A stretch of 34,028 bases of DNA from Bifidobacterium breve (GCA_943328785.2 CALQBJ020000010.1:1-34028), one strand, 5' to 3'. Shown: positions 23,880-32,724, counted from the first letter of the stretch. A program made the numbers and translations. The notes: generated by a model not told the origin, from the letters alone.

Positions 23880-25314
23880 GATTCCACCGCCGAAACACAA
23901 TTCAAAAGACGCTCCACATGGGTTGCGAGTGAACGCTACGCCGACCGTCCGTGACCGCATGCTGAACGGGGCGACCATTTCCGCCGCCATCCTGGCCGGC
24001 GCGATCTTCGTCATCGACCTCACGACCCCGGTGGGGCACGGCATTGCTGCGCTCTACGCCCTGCCGCTGCTCGTCGGCACCTTCAACGAGCCGCCCCGGT
24101 TCCAGCTCGTCGCCGCCGCCGTGGTCTCGGCCCTCACTCTGATTGGCGCCAGATTCGCGCCTCCCGGGCTGACCTTCGGCTTCGTCGCCACCAACCGCGG
24201 GATCGCACTCATCCTGATCTGGGCCATCGCGATGGTGCTGGCTCGCTTCCGCGCCACCTGGCTCGACCTGCGCGTGCGCACGAAGGACCTGGCCGACGTC
24301 AACTTCGCCATCGACCACTCGGCCATCGTCGCCACCACCGACACCCGCGGCCGCATCACCTACGTCAACGACAAGTTCTGCGAGATTTCCCGGTATACCC
24401 GCGAAGAATTACTCGGGCAGGACCACCGCATCCTCAACTCCAGCCATCATCCGAAGGAATTCATCCAGGAGCTGTGGGTGACCATCGCCAACGGCCGGAT
24501 CTGGCGCGGTGAACTGCGCAACCGCGCGAAGGACGGCAGCCTCTACTGGGTCGACACGACGATCGTCCCGTTCCTGGACGACCGCGGGAAGCCCTACCAG
24601 TACATGGCGCTGCGCTACGAGATCACGGCGCGCAAGACCTCGGAAGAACGGCTGCGCGAGCAGGAGGCGCTGGCACGCCTCGGCCAGATGGCCGCCGTGG
24701 TGGCGCACGAAGTGAAGAACCCGATTGCGGGCATTCGCGGCGCGCTGCAGGTGATCGCCTCCCGCATGCCGGCCGAGTCGCGCGACAAGCCGATTGTCGG
24801 CGACATCATCGCCAGGCTCGACGCGCTGAACGGCATCGTGCACGACCTCTTGGTCTTCGCGCGGCCACGTCAACTCAGGTCGGAAGCCGCGGATCTGGAC
24901 CGCCTGATCCGCAATACCCTGCACCTGCTCCAGCGCGACCCGACCTTCGCTAATCTGCACGTCGCGTTCCCGCAGACCGACGCCGTCGCGCCGGTCGACG
25001 CCGAGCAACTGCAACTGGTGTTCACCAACGTGCTGATGAACGCCGCGCAGGCCATGGGCGGCTCGGGCGAGATCCAGGTCGGCATCGAACGCCGGCTACA
25101 GCGCTTTGTCATTTCTATTACCGACCACGGCCACGGGATGCCGCCCGACGTCCGCGAGAAGGTCTTCGAGCCGTTCTTCACGACGAAACACCGTGGCACC
25201 GGCCTCGGTCTCCCGATCGCGCGACGCATCGTCGAGGCGCACGGCGGCACGCTCGAGATCGAGAACCCGGAAGCCGGCGGCACCACGGTCCTGATTTCGC
25301 TCCCGGCGAAATAG
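23878..25314 (+). CDS. Membrane PAS-domain sensor histidine kinase (NtrB/ZraS-like)
   Basis: The 478-residue kinase has three to four N-terminal membrane helices (about residues 30-120), a PAS/PAC sensor domain (about 140-255, with GRITYVNDKFCEISRYTREELLGQ and DGSLYWVDTTIVPFLDDRGKP), a HisKA domain with phospho-acceptor H277 (VAHEVKNPIAGIRGAL) and a HATPase domain. The HATPase domain has N-box NVLMNAAQAM at about 384-393, then DHGHGMPPD and GTGLGLPIARRI. This is the class that phosphorylates NtrC-type regulators, and one is encoded 570 bp to the left on the other strand. In-frame GTG (23929) and ATG (23959) are alternative starts, since the annotated one collides with the divergent receiver start. 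The Cu(I)/Ag(I)-type efflux operon follows on the same strand. Confidence 0.92.
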   Translation: MIPPPKHNSKDAPHGLRVNATPTVRDRMLNGATISAAILAGAIFVIDLTTPVGHGIAALYALPLLVGTFNEPPRFQLVAAAVVSALTLIGARFAPPGLTFGFVATNRGIALILIWAIAMVLARFRATWLDLRVRTKDLADVNFAIDHSAIVATTDTRGRITYVNDKFCEISRYTREELLGQDHRILNSSHHPKEFIQELWVTIANGRIWRGELRNRAKDGSLYWVDTTIVPFLDDRGKPYQYMALRYEITARKTSEERLREQEALARLGQMAAVVAHEVKNPIAGIRGALQVIASRMPAESRDKPIVGDIIARLDALNGIVHDLLVFARPRQLRSEAADLDRLIRNTLHLLQRDPTFANLHVAFPQTDAVAPVDAEQLQLVFTNVLMNAAQAMGGSGEIQVGIERRLQRFVISITDHGHGMPPDVREKVFEPFFTTKHRGTGLGLPIARRIVEAHGGTLEIENPEAGGTTVLISLPAK

Positions 25315-25430
25315 CGGCGCCGCGGGAAATCCGGCAACGCCCGCGCGGGATTCCCCGACGCGCCGCGACCGCCCGGCACACCGCTCCTGCTTTTCGCAGC
25401 ATTCCCGCGATTCCGGCGGGACGCGCCGAC

Positions 25431-25446
25431 TGGCACGCTGTCTGCT
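25431..25446 (+). promoter_or_regulatory. Sigma-54 (-24/-12) promoter-like site for the metal efflux operon
   Basis: TGGCACGCTGTCTGCT has a perfect TGGCACG -24 box and a -12 box with one mismatch (CTGC instead of TTGC) at canonical spacing. The predicted start near 25457 would leave 5 nt before the ATG at 25462. Translation may instead start at the ATG at 25501. Confidence 0.55.
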
Positions 25447-25461
25447 CTCTGTCTCGGCGTC

Positions 25462-25809
25462 ATGTCCATCAGTGCGCGCGCGACACACCTCTTGAGCACA
25501 ATGCTCATCGTGATCGTCGCGTGCTCTGGATCAGCCTGGACACCGACCGATCGGACGACGCACTGCCCGGCGCCGATGCATGTCTGCCACGACGTGGACG
25601 TCATCACGTGCTGCGGCCCCTCCGCGCCAGCCCCGATTGGTCAGGTCCAACTGCCGGAGTCCGCGCCGTCACTCACGCACGTGTCGACCGCGCCGCTGAT
25701 GGACGCAGCCGTGCTGCAAGCCCCGCGCGTGTGCGTCGCGCACGTCCCCTCTCAGCATTGGGTTCGCGTGCTCGACCTGCCGACACTCCACCGCTCGTTC
25801 GTCATCTGA
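25462..25809 (+). CDS. Small Cys/His-rich exported protein, putative lipoprotein, heading the efflux operon
   Basis: The 115-residue protein is not one I recognise. It has a hydrophobic signal (THLLSTMLIVIVAC) ending in a possible lipobox, with C21 as the lipidated residue. After it comes a dense cluster of soft-metal ligands: H34, C35, M39, H40, C42, H43, C50 and C51 (HCPAPMHVCH followed by a CC pair). The rest is Pro/Val-rich with one more Cys and a few His. Small Cys/His/Met-rich exported proteins often lead copper or silver resistance operons, and this one sits 150 bp before tolC/cusB/cusA-like genes. A periplasmic metal-binding or metal-sensing role is inferred. An alternative start at 25501 would shorten the signal peptide. 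Coding nature is likely but not certain. Confidence 0.6.
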   Translation: MSISARATHLLSTMLIVIVACSGSAWTPTDRTTHCPAPMHVCHDVDVITCCGPSAPAPIGQVQLPESAPSLTHVSTAPLMDAAVLQAPRVCVAHVPSQHWVRVLDLPTLHRSFVI

Positions 25810-25959
25810 TACCACCACCAGCTCTGCGCGCTTCCCGGCGTGCCCGCGCGCACGCCGACGCCGGAGGTCTGCGCCGAGCCACGCGCCCGATTGCGTCCTG
25901 CGGCCGGCGTGCGCCTGACCGCGTGATGGAACCCTCGCGAACTGCGTCCTGGTGCTGGT

Positions 25960-27213
25960 GTGACTGCTCTGCTCCGTTCCCTTCTCATCCTTCAGCTCGT
26001 GGCCGGCACGTCGACGGTCGCGGCACAGGAGCGCGTGAGCCTCTCCTCGCTCATCGACGAGGCGCTCACCGCCCATCCCACCCTGGTGGCCGCCGACGCG
26101 CGGCGCGCCGCCGCAACTGAGCGCATTGCGCAGGAGCGCGCGCTACCAGATCCGATGGTGTCGGCCGGCTACGCGTCGGTCGGCCTGCCGCTCCCCGGTG
26201 CCGGACTCCGGAGTGAGCCGCTCGCCAATCTGTCGGTGATGGTCAGCCAGACGTTTCCGTACCCGGGCACGCGCGCGCTCCGCGCGTCGGCCGCGATGCG
26301 CGAGGCCGAGGCGGTGGCGCCGCTCGTCGACATGGCTCGGCTCGACATTATCTCGCGCGTGAAGCAGCTCTATTACCGGCTCGCCAGCGTCCATGCCACC
26401 TCGGATGTGCTCGCGCGCAACGTGCAGTTGCTCGACACGTTGCTGCAGGTCAGCGAAGGGCGATACGCCGTCGGCCAGGCCGCGCAGCAGGATGTCATCA
26501 AGGCGCAGACCGAACTGAGCATCCTGGAACTGCAGCAGCGCCGGCTGAATCAGGAGCGCCTGGCGCTCGACACCGAACTGAACACGCTTCGCGGCCGGCC
26601 GCCGCTCGCTGTTGTCGGACGCCCCGACGACCTGGCGTTCGTGCCGTTCGAGGAACAGCTCGAACCGATGCTCGCCGCGGCGCGCACACACGCGCCGATG
26701 CTGCAGCGCGATCGGCTGATGATCGCCAGCGCTGAAACCAGTATCGCGCTGGCGCGGCAGGCATCGAAGCCGGACATCACGGTCTCTGGCGGCTATGCCT
26801 ACTCAGGAGCGATGCCGCGCATGTTCGAGGCGCGCGTCGACGTGAACGTCCCGTTCCGCAAGGAGCGGCGACTGGCGGCAGTGGCCGAGCAGTCGCTGCG
26901 GTTGCAGGCCGCGCAGGCCGACCTCGCCAGCAACGAACGTGGTCTCGATGCCGAGTTGCAGGCGGAGTTCCGGGCCGCCGCCACGGCCAGCGAGCTCGCA
27001 CGTCTCTATCGCGACACGGTCCTCCCCCAGGCGCGCCTCGCGCTCGAATCATCGATTTCGAGCTACGAGAGCGGCGCAGTCGACTTCCTGTCGGTCCTGA
27101 CCAACTTCTCCTCGGTGCTGCAATACGAGACGAGCTACGTCGAGGAACTGATGAATTTCCATGTGGCGACGAGCCGGGTCGAGTCGATGACCGGCGCACC
27201 GCTCGTGCACTGA
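25960..27213 (+). CDS. TolC/CusC-family outer-membrane efflux protein
   Basis: The 417-residue protein forms the outer-membrane and periplasmic channel of a tripartite efflux pump. It starts at GTG 25960, with a signal peptide (LLRSLLILQLVAGTSTVAAQ). Two outer-membrane-efflux-protein repeats follow, with long helical segments rich in Ala, Gln, Leu and Arg (LIDEALTAHPTLVAADARRAAATERIA... and a second half from about residue 230). Typical positions are SQTFPYPGTRALRASAAMREAEA, SEGRYAVGQAAQQDVIKAQTEL and SYESGAVDFLSVLTNFSSVLQYE. The gene is followed after 7 bp by the cusB-like gene. No lipobox is seen, so this is probably a TolC-like rather than lipidated CusC-like protein. Confidence 0.9.
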   Translation: MTALLRSLLILQLVAGTSTVAAQERVSLSSLIDEALTAHPTLVAADARRAAATERIAQERALPDPMVSAGYASVGLPLPGAGLRSEPLANLSVMVSQTFPYPGTRALRASAAMREAEAVAPLVDMARLDIISRVKQLYYRLASVHATSDVLARNVQLLDTLLQVSEGRYAVGQAAQQDVIKAQTELSILELQQRRLNQERLALDTELNTLRGRPPLAVVGRPDDLAFVPFEEQLEPMLAAARTHAPMLQRDRLMIASAETSIALARQASKPDITVSGGYAYSGAMPRMFEARVDVNVPFRKERRLAAVAEQSLRLQAAQADLASNERGLDAELQAEFRAAATASELARLYRDTVLPQARLALESSISSYESGAVDFLSVLTNFSSVLQYETSYVEELMNFHVATSRVESMTGAPLVH

Positions 27214-27220
27214 GGCTGCC

Positions 27221-28519
27221 ATGAGATTCCTGAAGTTCGTGCTGGCACTCGTCGTCGTCGGCGCCGCGTTCGCCGCCGGCTACGTTGTGCGCACCAACGG
27301 CACCACGACGATCGCTACCCAGCACACCGAGCGCAAAGTGCTCTACTGGGTCGATCCGATGCACCCCGCCTACACGGCGGACAAGCCAGGCACCGCGCCC
27401 GACTGCGGGATGGCCCTCGCGCCGGTCTATGCCGACGAACCCGCGCCCGTCGACCCGTCCGCATCGGCGGCCTTGAAGCGCGCGCGACCCGCAGGGACGA
27501 TCCATGTCTCGGCCGAACGGCAGCAGTTGATCGGCGTGCGCTTCGCCACCGTGACGTGGGACGACTCGGCCAGGAGCCTCCGCACGGTCGGCAAGGTCAC
27601 CTACGACGAGACGCGCGTCGCCCACGTGCATCCGCGCATCGAAGGGTGGATCGAGCAGGTCTTCGTCGACTTCACCGGCGACCTGGTGAAGAAGGGGCAG
27701 CCGATGCTCACGATCTACAGCCCGGAAATGCTGGCGTCCCAGCAGGAACTGCTGCTGGCCGCGCGCGCACGCGACCTGATGGCCGCCAACCCGCTCGCCA
27801 GCGCCGCGCGCCACGGCGACTCGCTGTTCGACGCCGCCAAGCGGCGCCTCCAGCTCTGGGACCTCAGCCCCGACCAGATTCAGCAGGTACTCGACACCGG
27901 CGAACCGTTCCACAGCATCACGCTGAGTGCGCCGGCGTCGGGATTCATCCTCGAACGCTCGGCGTTTCCGAACCAGAGGGTGACCCCGGACAGCGACCTC
28001 TACACCATCGCCGACCTGAGCCGTGTCTGGATCATGGCCGACGTCTTCGAGTCGGACATCGCCGGCCTCAGCGTCGGCAGCCAGGCGTACCTGTCCTTCC
28101 CCTACCCGGGTGCAAAGCCGCTCGGTGCGCGCGTCACCTACATCCAACCGCAGGTCGATCCGACGACGAGGACAGTGAAGGTGCGGCTGGAGGCACCCAA
28201 TCCGTCCGTCGCGCTCAAGCCGGAGATGTTCGTCAACGTCGAGTTCGGCCTCGCCGGCACGCATCGCCTCACCGTCCCGGCCGACGCGGTGCTCGACACC
28301 GGCGACCGGCAGACCGTGTTCGTCGACCTCGGTGACGGCTACCTCGAGCCACGCTCCGTCGTGGCGGGTGAGCGGACCGACGACCGGATCGTCATCATCA
28401 GCGGCGTCCAGGCGGGCGAACGCGTCGTGGCGTCGGGCACCTTCCTGATCGACTCCGAGAGCCAGTTGCGGTCCGCGGCCCGGTCGATGGGCGCGCCGTC
28501 GGAGCACGGTCATGATTGA
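27221..28519 (+). CDS. Heavy-metal RND efflux periplasmic adaptor (CusB-like) with metal-binding domain
   Basis: The 432-residue membrane-fusion protein has an N-terminal anchor (FLKFVLALVVVGAAFAAGYVV), then a heavy-metal-binding domain at residues 40-70 (YWVDPMHPAYTADKPG and DCGM, the Cys/Met/His site seen in CusB-type adaptors). The lipoyl/barrel-sandwich and helical hairpin regions follow (VAHVHPRIEGWIEQVFVDFTGDLVKKGQPMLTIYSPEML), and beta-barrel segments after that (TIADLSRVWIMADVFESDIAGL; TRTVKVRLEAPNP). The metal-binding domain points to Cu(I)/Ag(I) or related soft metals. The stop overlaps the start of the RND pump gene by eight bases, showing tight co-translation. Confidence 0.93.
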   Translation: MRFLKFVLALVVVGAAFAAGYVVRTNGTTTIATQHTERKVLYWVDPMHPAYTADKPGTAPDCGMALAPVYADEPAPVDPSASAALKRARPAGTIHVSAERQQLIGVRFATVTWDDSARSLRTVGKVTYDETRVAHVHPRIEGWIEQVFVDFTGDLVKKGQPMLTIYSPEMLASQQELLLAARARDLMAANPLASAARHGDSLFDAAKRRLQLWDLSPDQIQQVLDTGEPFHSITLSAPASGFILERSAFPNQRVTPDSDLYTIADLSRVWIMADVFESDIAGLSVGSQAYLSFPYPGAKPLGARVTYIQPQVDPTTRTVKVRLEAPNPSVALKPEMFVNVEFGLAGTHRLTVPADAVLDTGDRQTVFVDLGDGYLEPRSVVAGERTDDRIVIISGVQAGERVVASGTFLIDSESQLRSAARSMGAPSEHGHD

Positions 28520-31500
28520 CCGCATCATCGAGTTCTCGGCGCGCAACCGCTTCTTCGTGATCATGGCGGTGGCGCTAGCCACGGCGGTCGGCATCTGGTC
28601 GATGCGCACGATCCCGCTCGACGCGATCCCGGACCTCAGCGACACGCAGGTCATCGTCTACTCGAAGTGGGACCGCAGCCCCGACCTGGTCGAGGACCAG
28701 GTGACCTACCCCATCGTCACGGCCATGCTCGGCGCACCGAAGGTGAAGGCGGTCCGCGGCTTCTCCGACTTCGGCTACTCGTACGTGTACATCGTGTTCG
28801 AGGAGGGGACCGACATCTACTGGGCACGCTCACGCACGAGTGAGTACCTGTCGAGTGTGCTGCCGCGCCTGCCACAGGACGTGCGCACGGAACTCGGCCC
28901 CGACGCCACCGGCGTCGGCTGGGTGTTCCAGTACGCGCTCGTCGACACCACCGGCACGCAGAGCCTGGCCGACCTCCGCACCTATCAGGACTGGTACCTG
29001 CGCTACTACCTGAAGTCGGTGCCTGGCGTGGCGGAGGTCGCACCACTCGGTGGCTTCGTCCGCCAGTACCAGGTACAGGTCGACCCGAACCGTCTGCGCG
29101 CCTTCAACATCCCGATCGGCGCCGTCTCCGCCGCGATTCGCGCCGGCAACAACGATGCGGGCGGACGACTCGTGGAAATGACCGGCGCCGAGTACATGGT
29201 GCGCGGACGGGGCTACGCGAAGTCGGAGGCCGACATCGGCAACATCGTGCTCGCGCGCAACGACAGCGGCGTGCCGGTCCGGGTGCGAGATGTCGGCTCC
29301 GTCACCCTCGGCCCCGACCTGCGGCGCGGCGTCGCCGACCTCGACGGCACCGGCGACACGGTGTCGGGCATCGTCGTGATGCGACAGGGCGAGAACGCGC
29401 TGAAGGTGATTGCGCGCGTGAAGGCGAAGCTGAAGGACCTGGAGCCGTCACTGCCGGCCGGCACGAAGGTGATCACCACCTACGACCGCTCGGACCTCAT
29501 CCTTCGCTCGATCGACAACCTGCAGCACACGCTGCTCGAGGAACTGCTGATCGTCTCGCTGGTCATCCTCGTCTTCCTCTGGCACATCCCGAGCGCCCTC
29601 ATCCCGATCATCACCATCCCCGTGGCCGTGGCCATCGCGTTCATCCCGATGCGAATGATGGGGCTCAGCTCGAACATCATGTCGCTTGGCGGCATCGCCA
29701 TCGCTGTCGGCGCGATGGTGGACGCGGCGATCGTCGTCGTCGAGCAGACCCACAAGAAGCTCGAGGAGTGGGAGCGTAACGGCCGCGTCGAGGACTACAC
29801 CCGCGTCATCATCAACGCGGTGAAGGAGGTGGGTGGTCCGAGCTTCTTCGCCCTGCTGGTCATCGCGGTATCGTTCCTCCCCGTGCTGACGCTCGAGGCA
29901 CAGGAAGGCCGGCTGTTCCGCCCACTGGCCTACACCAAGAACTTCGCGATGATCGTCGCCGCTGTCCTCGCCATCACGCTCGATCCGGCGATGCGGTTGC
30001 TGTTCACGCACGCTGGCGAGGCCACCCGTGTCGTCACGACCGGCGTCCGTGGGTGGTTCAGCCGGGCGGTGAACGCCGTCTTCGTCGGCACCATCCACTC
30101 TGAGGACAGGCACCCGATCAGCCGAGTGCTGATTCGCGTCTACGAGCCGGTCTGTGCCTGGACGCTGCGCAGCAAGTGGCTCGTGCTCGCTGGCGCCACC
30201 GCACTCGTGTTCGCCACCGTGCCGGTCTACCTGCAACTCGGCTCCGAGTTCATGCCGCCGCTCGACGAGGGCACGCTGCTCTACATGCCGTCCACGCTGC
30301 CTGGGCTGTCGGTCACCGAGGCACAGCGCCTGCTGCAGGTGCAGGACCGCATCCTCACGCGCTTCCCGGAAGTGGCCCGGGTCTTCGGCAAGGCCGGACG
30401 CGCCGAGACCTCCACCGACTCGGCGCCGTTCTCGATGATGGAGACCATCGTCAGCCTCAGGCCACGCGACGAATGGCGTCACGTCGACACGTGGTATTCG
30501 GAGTGGGCGCCGGCCTGGCTGACGCCGGCACTGCGGCACATCACCAGCGACCGGACCTCCACCGAGCAACTGATCGCGGAGATGAACGACGCGCTGCAGT
30601 TGCCAGGCGTTACCAACGCCTGGACAATGCCGATCAAGGCGCGCACCGACATGCTGACGACCGGCATCCGCACTCCGGTCGGCATCAAGATCTACGGCAG
30701 CAACATCAAGGAGATCGAGCGGATCGGCACGGCCATCGAGCGCGCGCTGCCAGGGGTGAGCGGCACCAGGTCGGCCTTCGCGGAACGGACGTCTGGCGGC
30801 TTCTTTCTCGACGTCGACTGGAAGCGCGACGAGTTGGCGCGCTACGGGCTGTCGATCAACGATGCGCAGATGGTGGTGATGTCGGCGATCGGCGGCGACA
30901 CCGTCACGACGACCGTCGAAGGGCGCGAGCGTTACCCGGTCAGCGTGCGCTACTACCGCGACTACCGCAGCGACATGGATCGCCTGCGCCGCGTGGTGGT
31001 GCCGGCCATGGATGGACGGATGCAGGTGCCGATCGGCCAACTCGCCGACCTGCGCATCGTCAATGGTCCAGCCATGCTGCGCAACGAGAACGGCATGCTG
31101 AACGGCTACGTCTACGTCGACGTCGCCGGCCGCGACATCGGCGGCTACGTGGCCGAGGCGAAGCGGGTGGTGTCGCAGCAGGTCACGTTGCCTGCCGGCT
31201 ACACGCTGGAGTGGAGCGGCCAGTACGAAGCCATGCAGCGCGTGCGCGAGCGGCTCTTCCTCGTCGTGCCGATCACCCTGCTGCTGGTGGTGCTGCTGCT
31301 CTACGCGAACACGCGGTCGGTCTGGAAGACCGCCATCATCGTGATGGCCGTGCCGTTCTCGGCCGTCGGCGCCATCTGGCTGCTCTATGCGCTCGGCTAC
31401 AACATGAGCATCGGCGTCTGGGTCGGACTCATCGCCCTGCTCGGCGTCGATGCGGAGACCGGCGTCTTCATGCTGCTGTATCTCGACCTGGCCTACGACG

Positions 31501-31787
31501 AGGCGAAGCGCGGCGGCAGGCTTCGCTCGCTGGCCGACCTGCGGGCCGCCGTGCTGCACGGCGCGGTGCGGCGCATCCGGCCGAAGTTCATGACCGTTGC
31601 CACGATGTTCATGGGCCTCGTCCCGATCATGTGGTCCACTGGCGCCGGCGCCGACGTCATGAAACGTGTCGCGGCGCCGATGGTCGGCGGTATCTTTACG
31701 TCATTCATCCTCGAACTGATGGTCTATCCGGTCGTCTATGAAATCTGGAAGTGGCATTTCGGATTGAAACAGGAGCTGCAGTCATGA
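28512..31787 (+). CDS. cusA: Heavy-metal RND efflux pump, CusA-like
   Basis: The 1091-residue inner-membrane proton/metal antiporter has the RND plan of 12 helices and two large periplasmic loops. The proton-relay helix reads GGIAIAVGAMVDAAIVVVE, with the essential Asp. Positions matching the CusA methionine triad are conserved: M592 (LLYMPSTLPG, E. coli M573), M642 (APFSMMET, M623) and M714 (RTDMLTTGIR, M672). This supports Cu(I)/Ag(I) rather than Zn/Co/Ni specificity. About 22 extra residues lie between the second and third methionines compared with E. coli CusA, as in many environmental homologues. The gene overlaps cusB-like by eight and the TPR gene by four bases, so tolC, cusB, cusA and TPR genes form one operon. 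Confidence 0.93.
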   Translation: MIDRIIEFSARNRFFVIMAVALATAVGIWSMRTIPLDAIPDLSDTQVIVYSKWDRSPDLVEDQVTYPIVTAMLGAPKVKAVRGFSDFGYSYVYIVFEEGTDIYWARSRTSEYLSSVLPRLPQDVRTELGPDATGVGWVFQYALVDTTGTQSLADLRTYQDWYLRYYLKSVPGVAEVAPLGGFVRQYQVQVDPNRLRAFNIPIGAVSAAIRAGNNDAGGRLVEMTGAEYMVRGRGYAKSEADIGNIVLARNDSGVPVRVRDVGSVTLGPDLRRGVADLDGTGDTVSGIVVMRQGENALKVIARVKAKLKDLEPSLPAGTKVITTYDRSDLILRSIDNLQHTLLEELLIVSLVILVFLWHIPSALIPIITIPVAVAIAFIPMRMMGLSSNIMSLGGIAIAVGAMVDAAIVVVEQTHKKLEEWERNGRVEDYTRVIINAVKEVGGPSFFALLVIAVSFLPVLTLEAQEGRLFRPLAYTKNFAMIVAAVLAITLDPAMRLLFTHAGEATRVVTTGVRGWFSRAVNAVFVGTIHSEDRHPISRVLIRVYEPVCAWTLRSKWLVLAGATALVFATVPVYLQLGSEFMPPLDEGTLLYMPSTLPGLSVTEAQRLLQVQDRILTRFPEVARVFGKAGRAETSTDSAPFSMMETIVSLRPRDEWRHVDTWYSEWAPAWLTPALRHITSDRTSTEQLIAEMNDALQLPGVTNAWTMPIKARTDMLTTGIRTPVGIKIYGSNIKEIERIGTAIERALPGVSGTRSAFAERTSGGFFLDVDWKRDELARYGLSINDAQMVVMSAIGGDTVTTTVEGRERYPVSVRYYRDYRSDMDRLRRVVVPAMDGRMQVPIGQLADLRIVNGPAMLRNENGMLNGYVYVDVAGRDIGGYVAEAKRVVSQQVTLPAGYTLEWSGQYEAMQRVRERLFLVVPITLLLVVLLLYANTRSVWKTAIIVMAVPFSAVGAIWLLYALGYNMSIGVWVGLIALLGVDAETGVFMLLYLDLAYDEAKRGGRLRSLADLRAAVLHGAVRRIRPKFMTVATMFMGLVPIMWSTGAGADVMKRVAAPMVGGIFTSFILELMVYPVVYEIWKWHFGLKQELQS

Positions 31788-32449
31788 GCCACAGGAAGCA
31801 CGCCACACACACCCCTATCGCCGACGACCGCGACGACGATGAGCCGGCACGACCGTCCCAGTACACGTGGATTGTCTATGCGGTTGCCATGCTGCTCGTT
31901 GGCGGACTCGCCGGCTACGTGTTGTCGATCGTCGGCACCAGCGGCAGCGCGCCGCCGGCAGCCACCGCCCCCACGGCTGCGTCCGCTCCCGCGGCTGGCG
32001 CGCCGGCCGCCGGCATGGTGGACGATGTGGCGCTGAAGGCGTATCGCGACATCCTCGCGCGCGACCCGAAGAACCTCCAGGCCGCGGTCAGCGCCGGCAA
32101 CATGCTCTACGACGCCAGGCGCTACGAGGAGGCGATCCCCTTCTACCAGCAGGCCATGGCCGCGAACGGCCGCGACGTGAATGTGAGTACCGACCTCGGG
32201 ACCGCACTGTGGTACACCGGCCGTGCCGATGCCGCGCTGGCGCAGTACGCCGTGTCGCTCACGATCGAGCCCGGGCATGCGCAGACGCTCTTCAACGTGG
32301 GCATCGTCCGTTCGGACGGGAAGAAGGACTTCGCGGGCGCCGCGCAGGCGTGGGAGACGCTGCTGCAGACCAATCCGGCGTATCCGAACGCCGCGAACGT
32401 GCGGACGCTCATCGCGGAAGCGAAGGGCAAGGTGGGCAAGGGCAACTGA
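31784..32449 (+). CDS. Membrane-anchored TPR protein of the efflux operon
   Basis: The 221-residue protein starts at 31784, overlapping the cusA-like stop (ATGA). It has a charged His-containing N-terminus, one membrane helix (about residues 28-50), a Pro/Ala-rich linker (APPAATAPTAASAPAAGAPA) and then three to four tetratricopeptide repeats to the end (for example LAAYRDIL-like ALKAYRDILARDPKNLQAAVSAGNMLYDARRYEEAIPFYQQAM; TDLGTALWYTGRADAALAQYAVSL; AAQAWETLLQTNPAYPNA). It resembles the CcmH/CycH-type TPR proteins that dock onto membrane complexes. Its place at the end of the efflux operon suggests a scaffold for pump assembly or metal delivery, but no specific function can be assigned. Confidence 0.82.
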   Translation: MSHRKHATHTPIADDRDDDEPARPSQYTWIVYAVAMLLVGGLAGYVLSIVGTSGSAPPAATAPTAASAPAAGAPAAGMVDDVALKAYRDILARDPKNLQAAVSAGNMLYDARRYEEAIPFYQQAMAANGRDVNVSTDLGTALWYTGRADAALAQYAVSLTIEPGHAQTLFNVGIVRSDGKKDFAGAAQAWETLLQTNPAYPNAANVRTLIAEAKGKVGKGN

Positions 32450-32457
32450 CGGCGAAG

Positions 32458-32724
32458 TCAGAGGAGCAGCGTCTGCCCCTCTGGCAACTGCAGCGCGAAC
32501 AACTGGACGATGGCGTGGATGGCCGTCGGATGCGGCGGCGCGGCGGCCAGCATCTGCGACGACTCCCGGGTGAGCGCACCGATCACGTCAGCGATAATCG
32601 TCTCAGCCGACTCCCGTTCGGTGTCAGACAGGCCGGTCAACTTGCGGCGTAGCCGCTCGAGTTCCTCGCGGCACACCGCTTCGAAGTGCTCCTGCAGCAC
32701 GTCTCCGACCATCCCTCCGCTCAT
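32458..32724 (-). CDS. Small protein resembling a glutamyl-tRNA reductase dimerization segment
   Basis: The 88-residue helical protein starts at 32724, behind GGAG. The central part (FEAVCREELERLRRKLTGLSDTERESAETIIADVIGAL, then HPTAIHAI) has the spacing and residues of the C-terminal dimerization helices of HemA: EEL.R....L..L...., then a helix ending before a ..HP.... turn. There is no catalytic or NADP domain, so it is not a reductase. It is second in a minus-strand pair with the 81-residue Cys/His protein (63 bp gap) under a sigma-54-like promoter. It ends 8 bp from the convergent TPR gene. It may be an independent small helical protein that only resembles HemA. Function unknown. Confidence 0.65.
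   Translation of the reverse strand: MSGGMVGDVLQEHFEAVCREELERLRRKLTGLSDTERESAETIIADVIGALTRESSQMLAAAPPHPTAIHAIVQLFALQLPEGQTLLL

Noticed and set aside
32458-32724. Glutamyl-tRNA reductase fragment (broken hemA)
   Set aside because: It has its own Shine-Dalgarno and start, sits in an operon with another small gene, and no trace of the catalytic part is nearby. A small independent protein is more likely.
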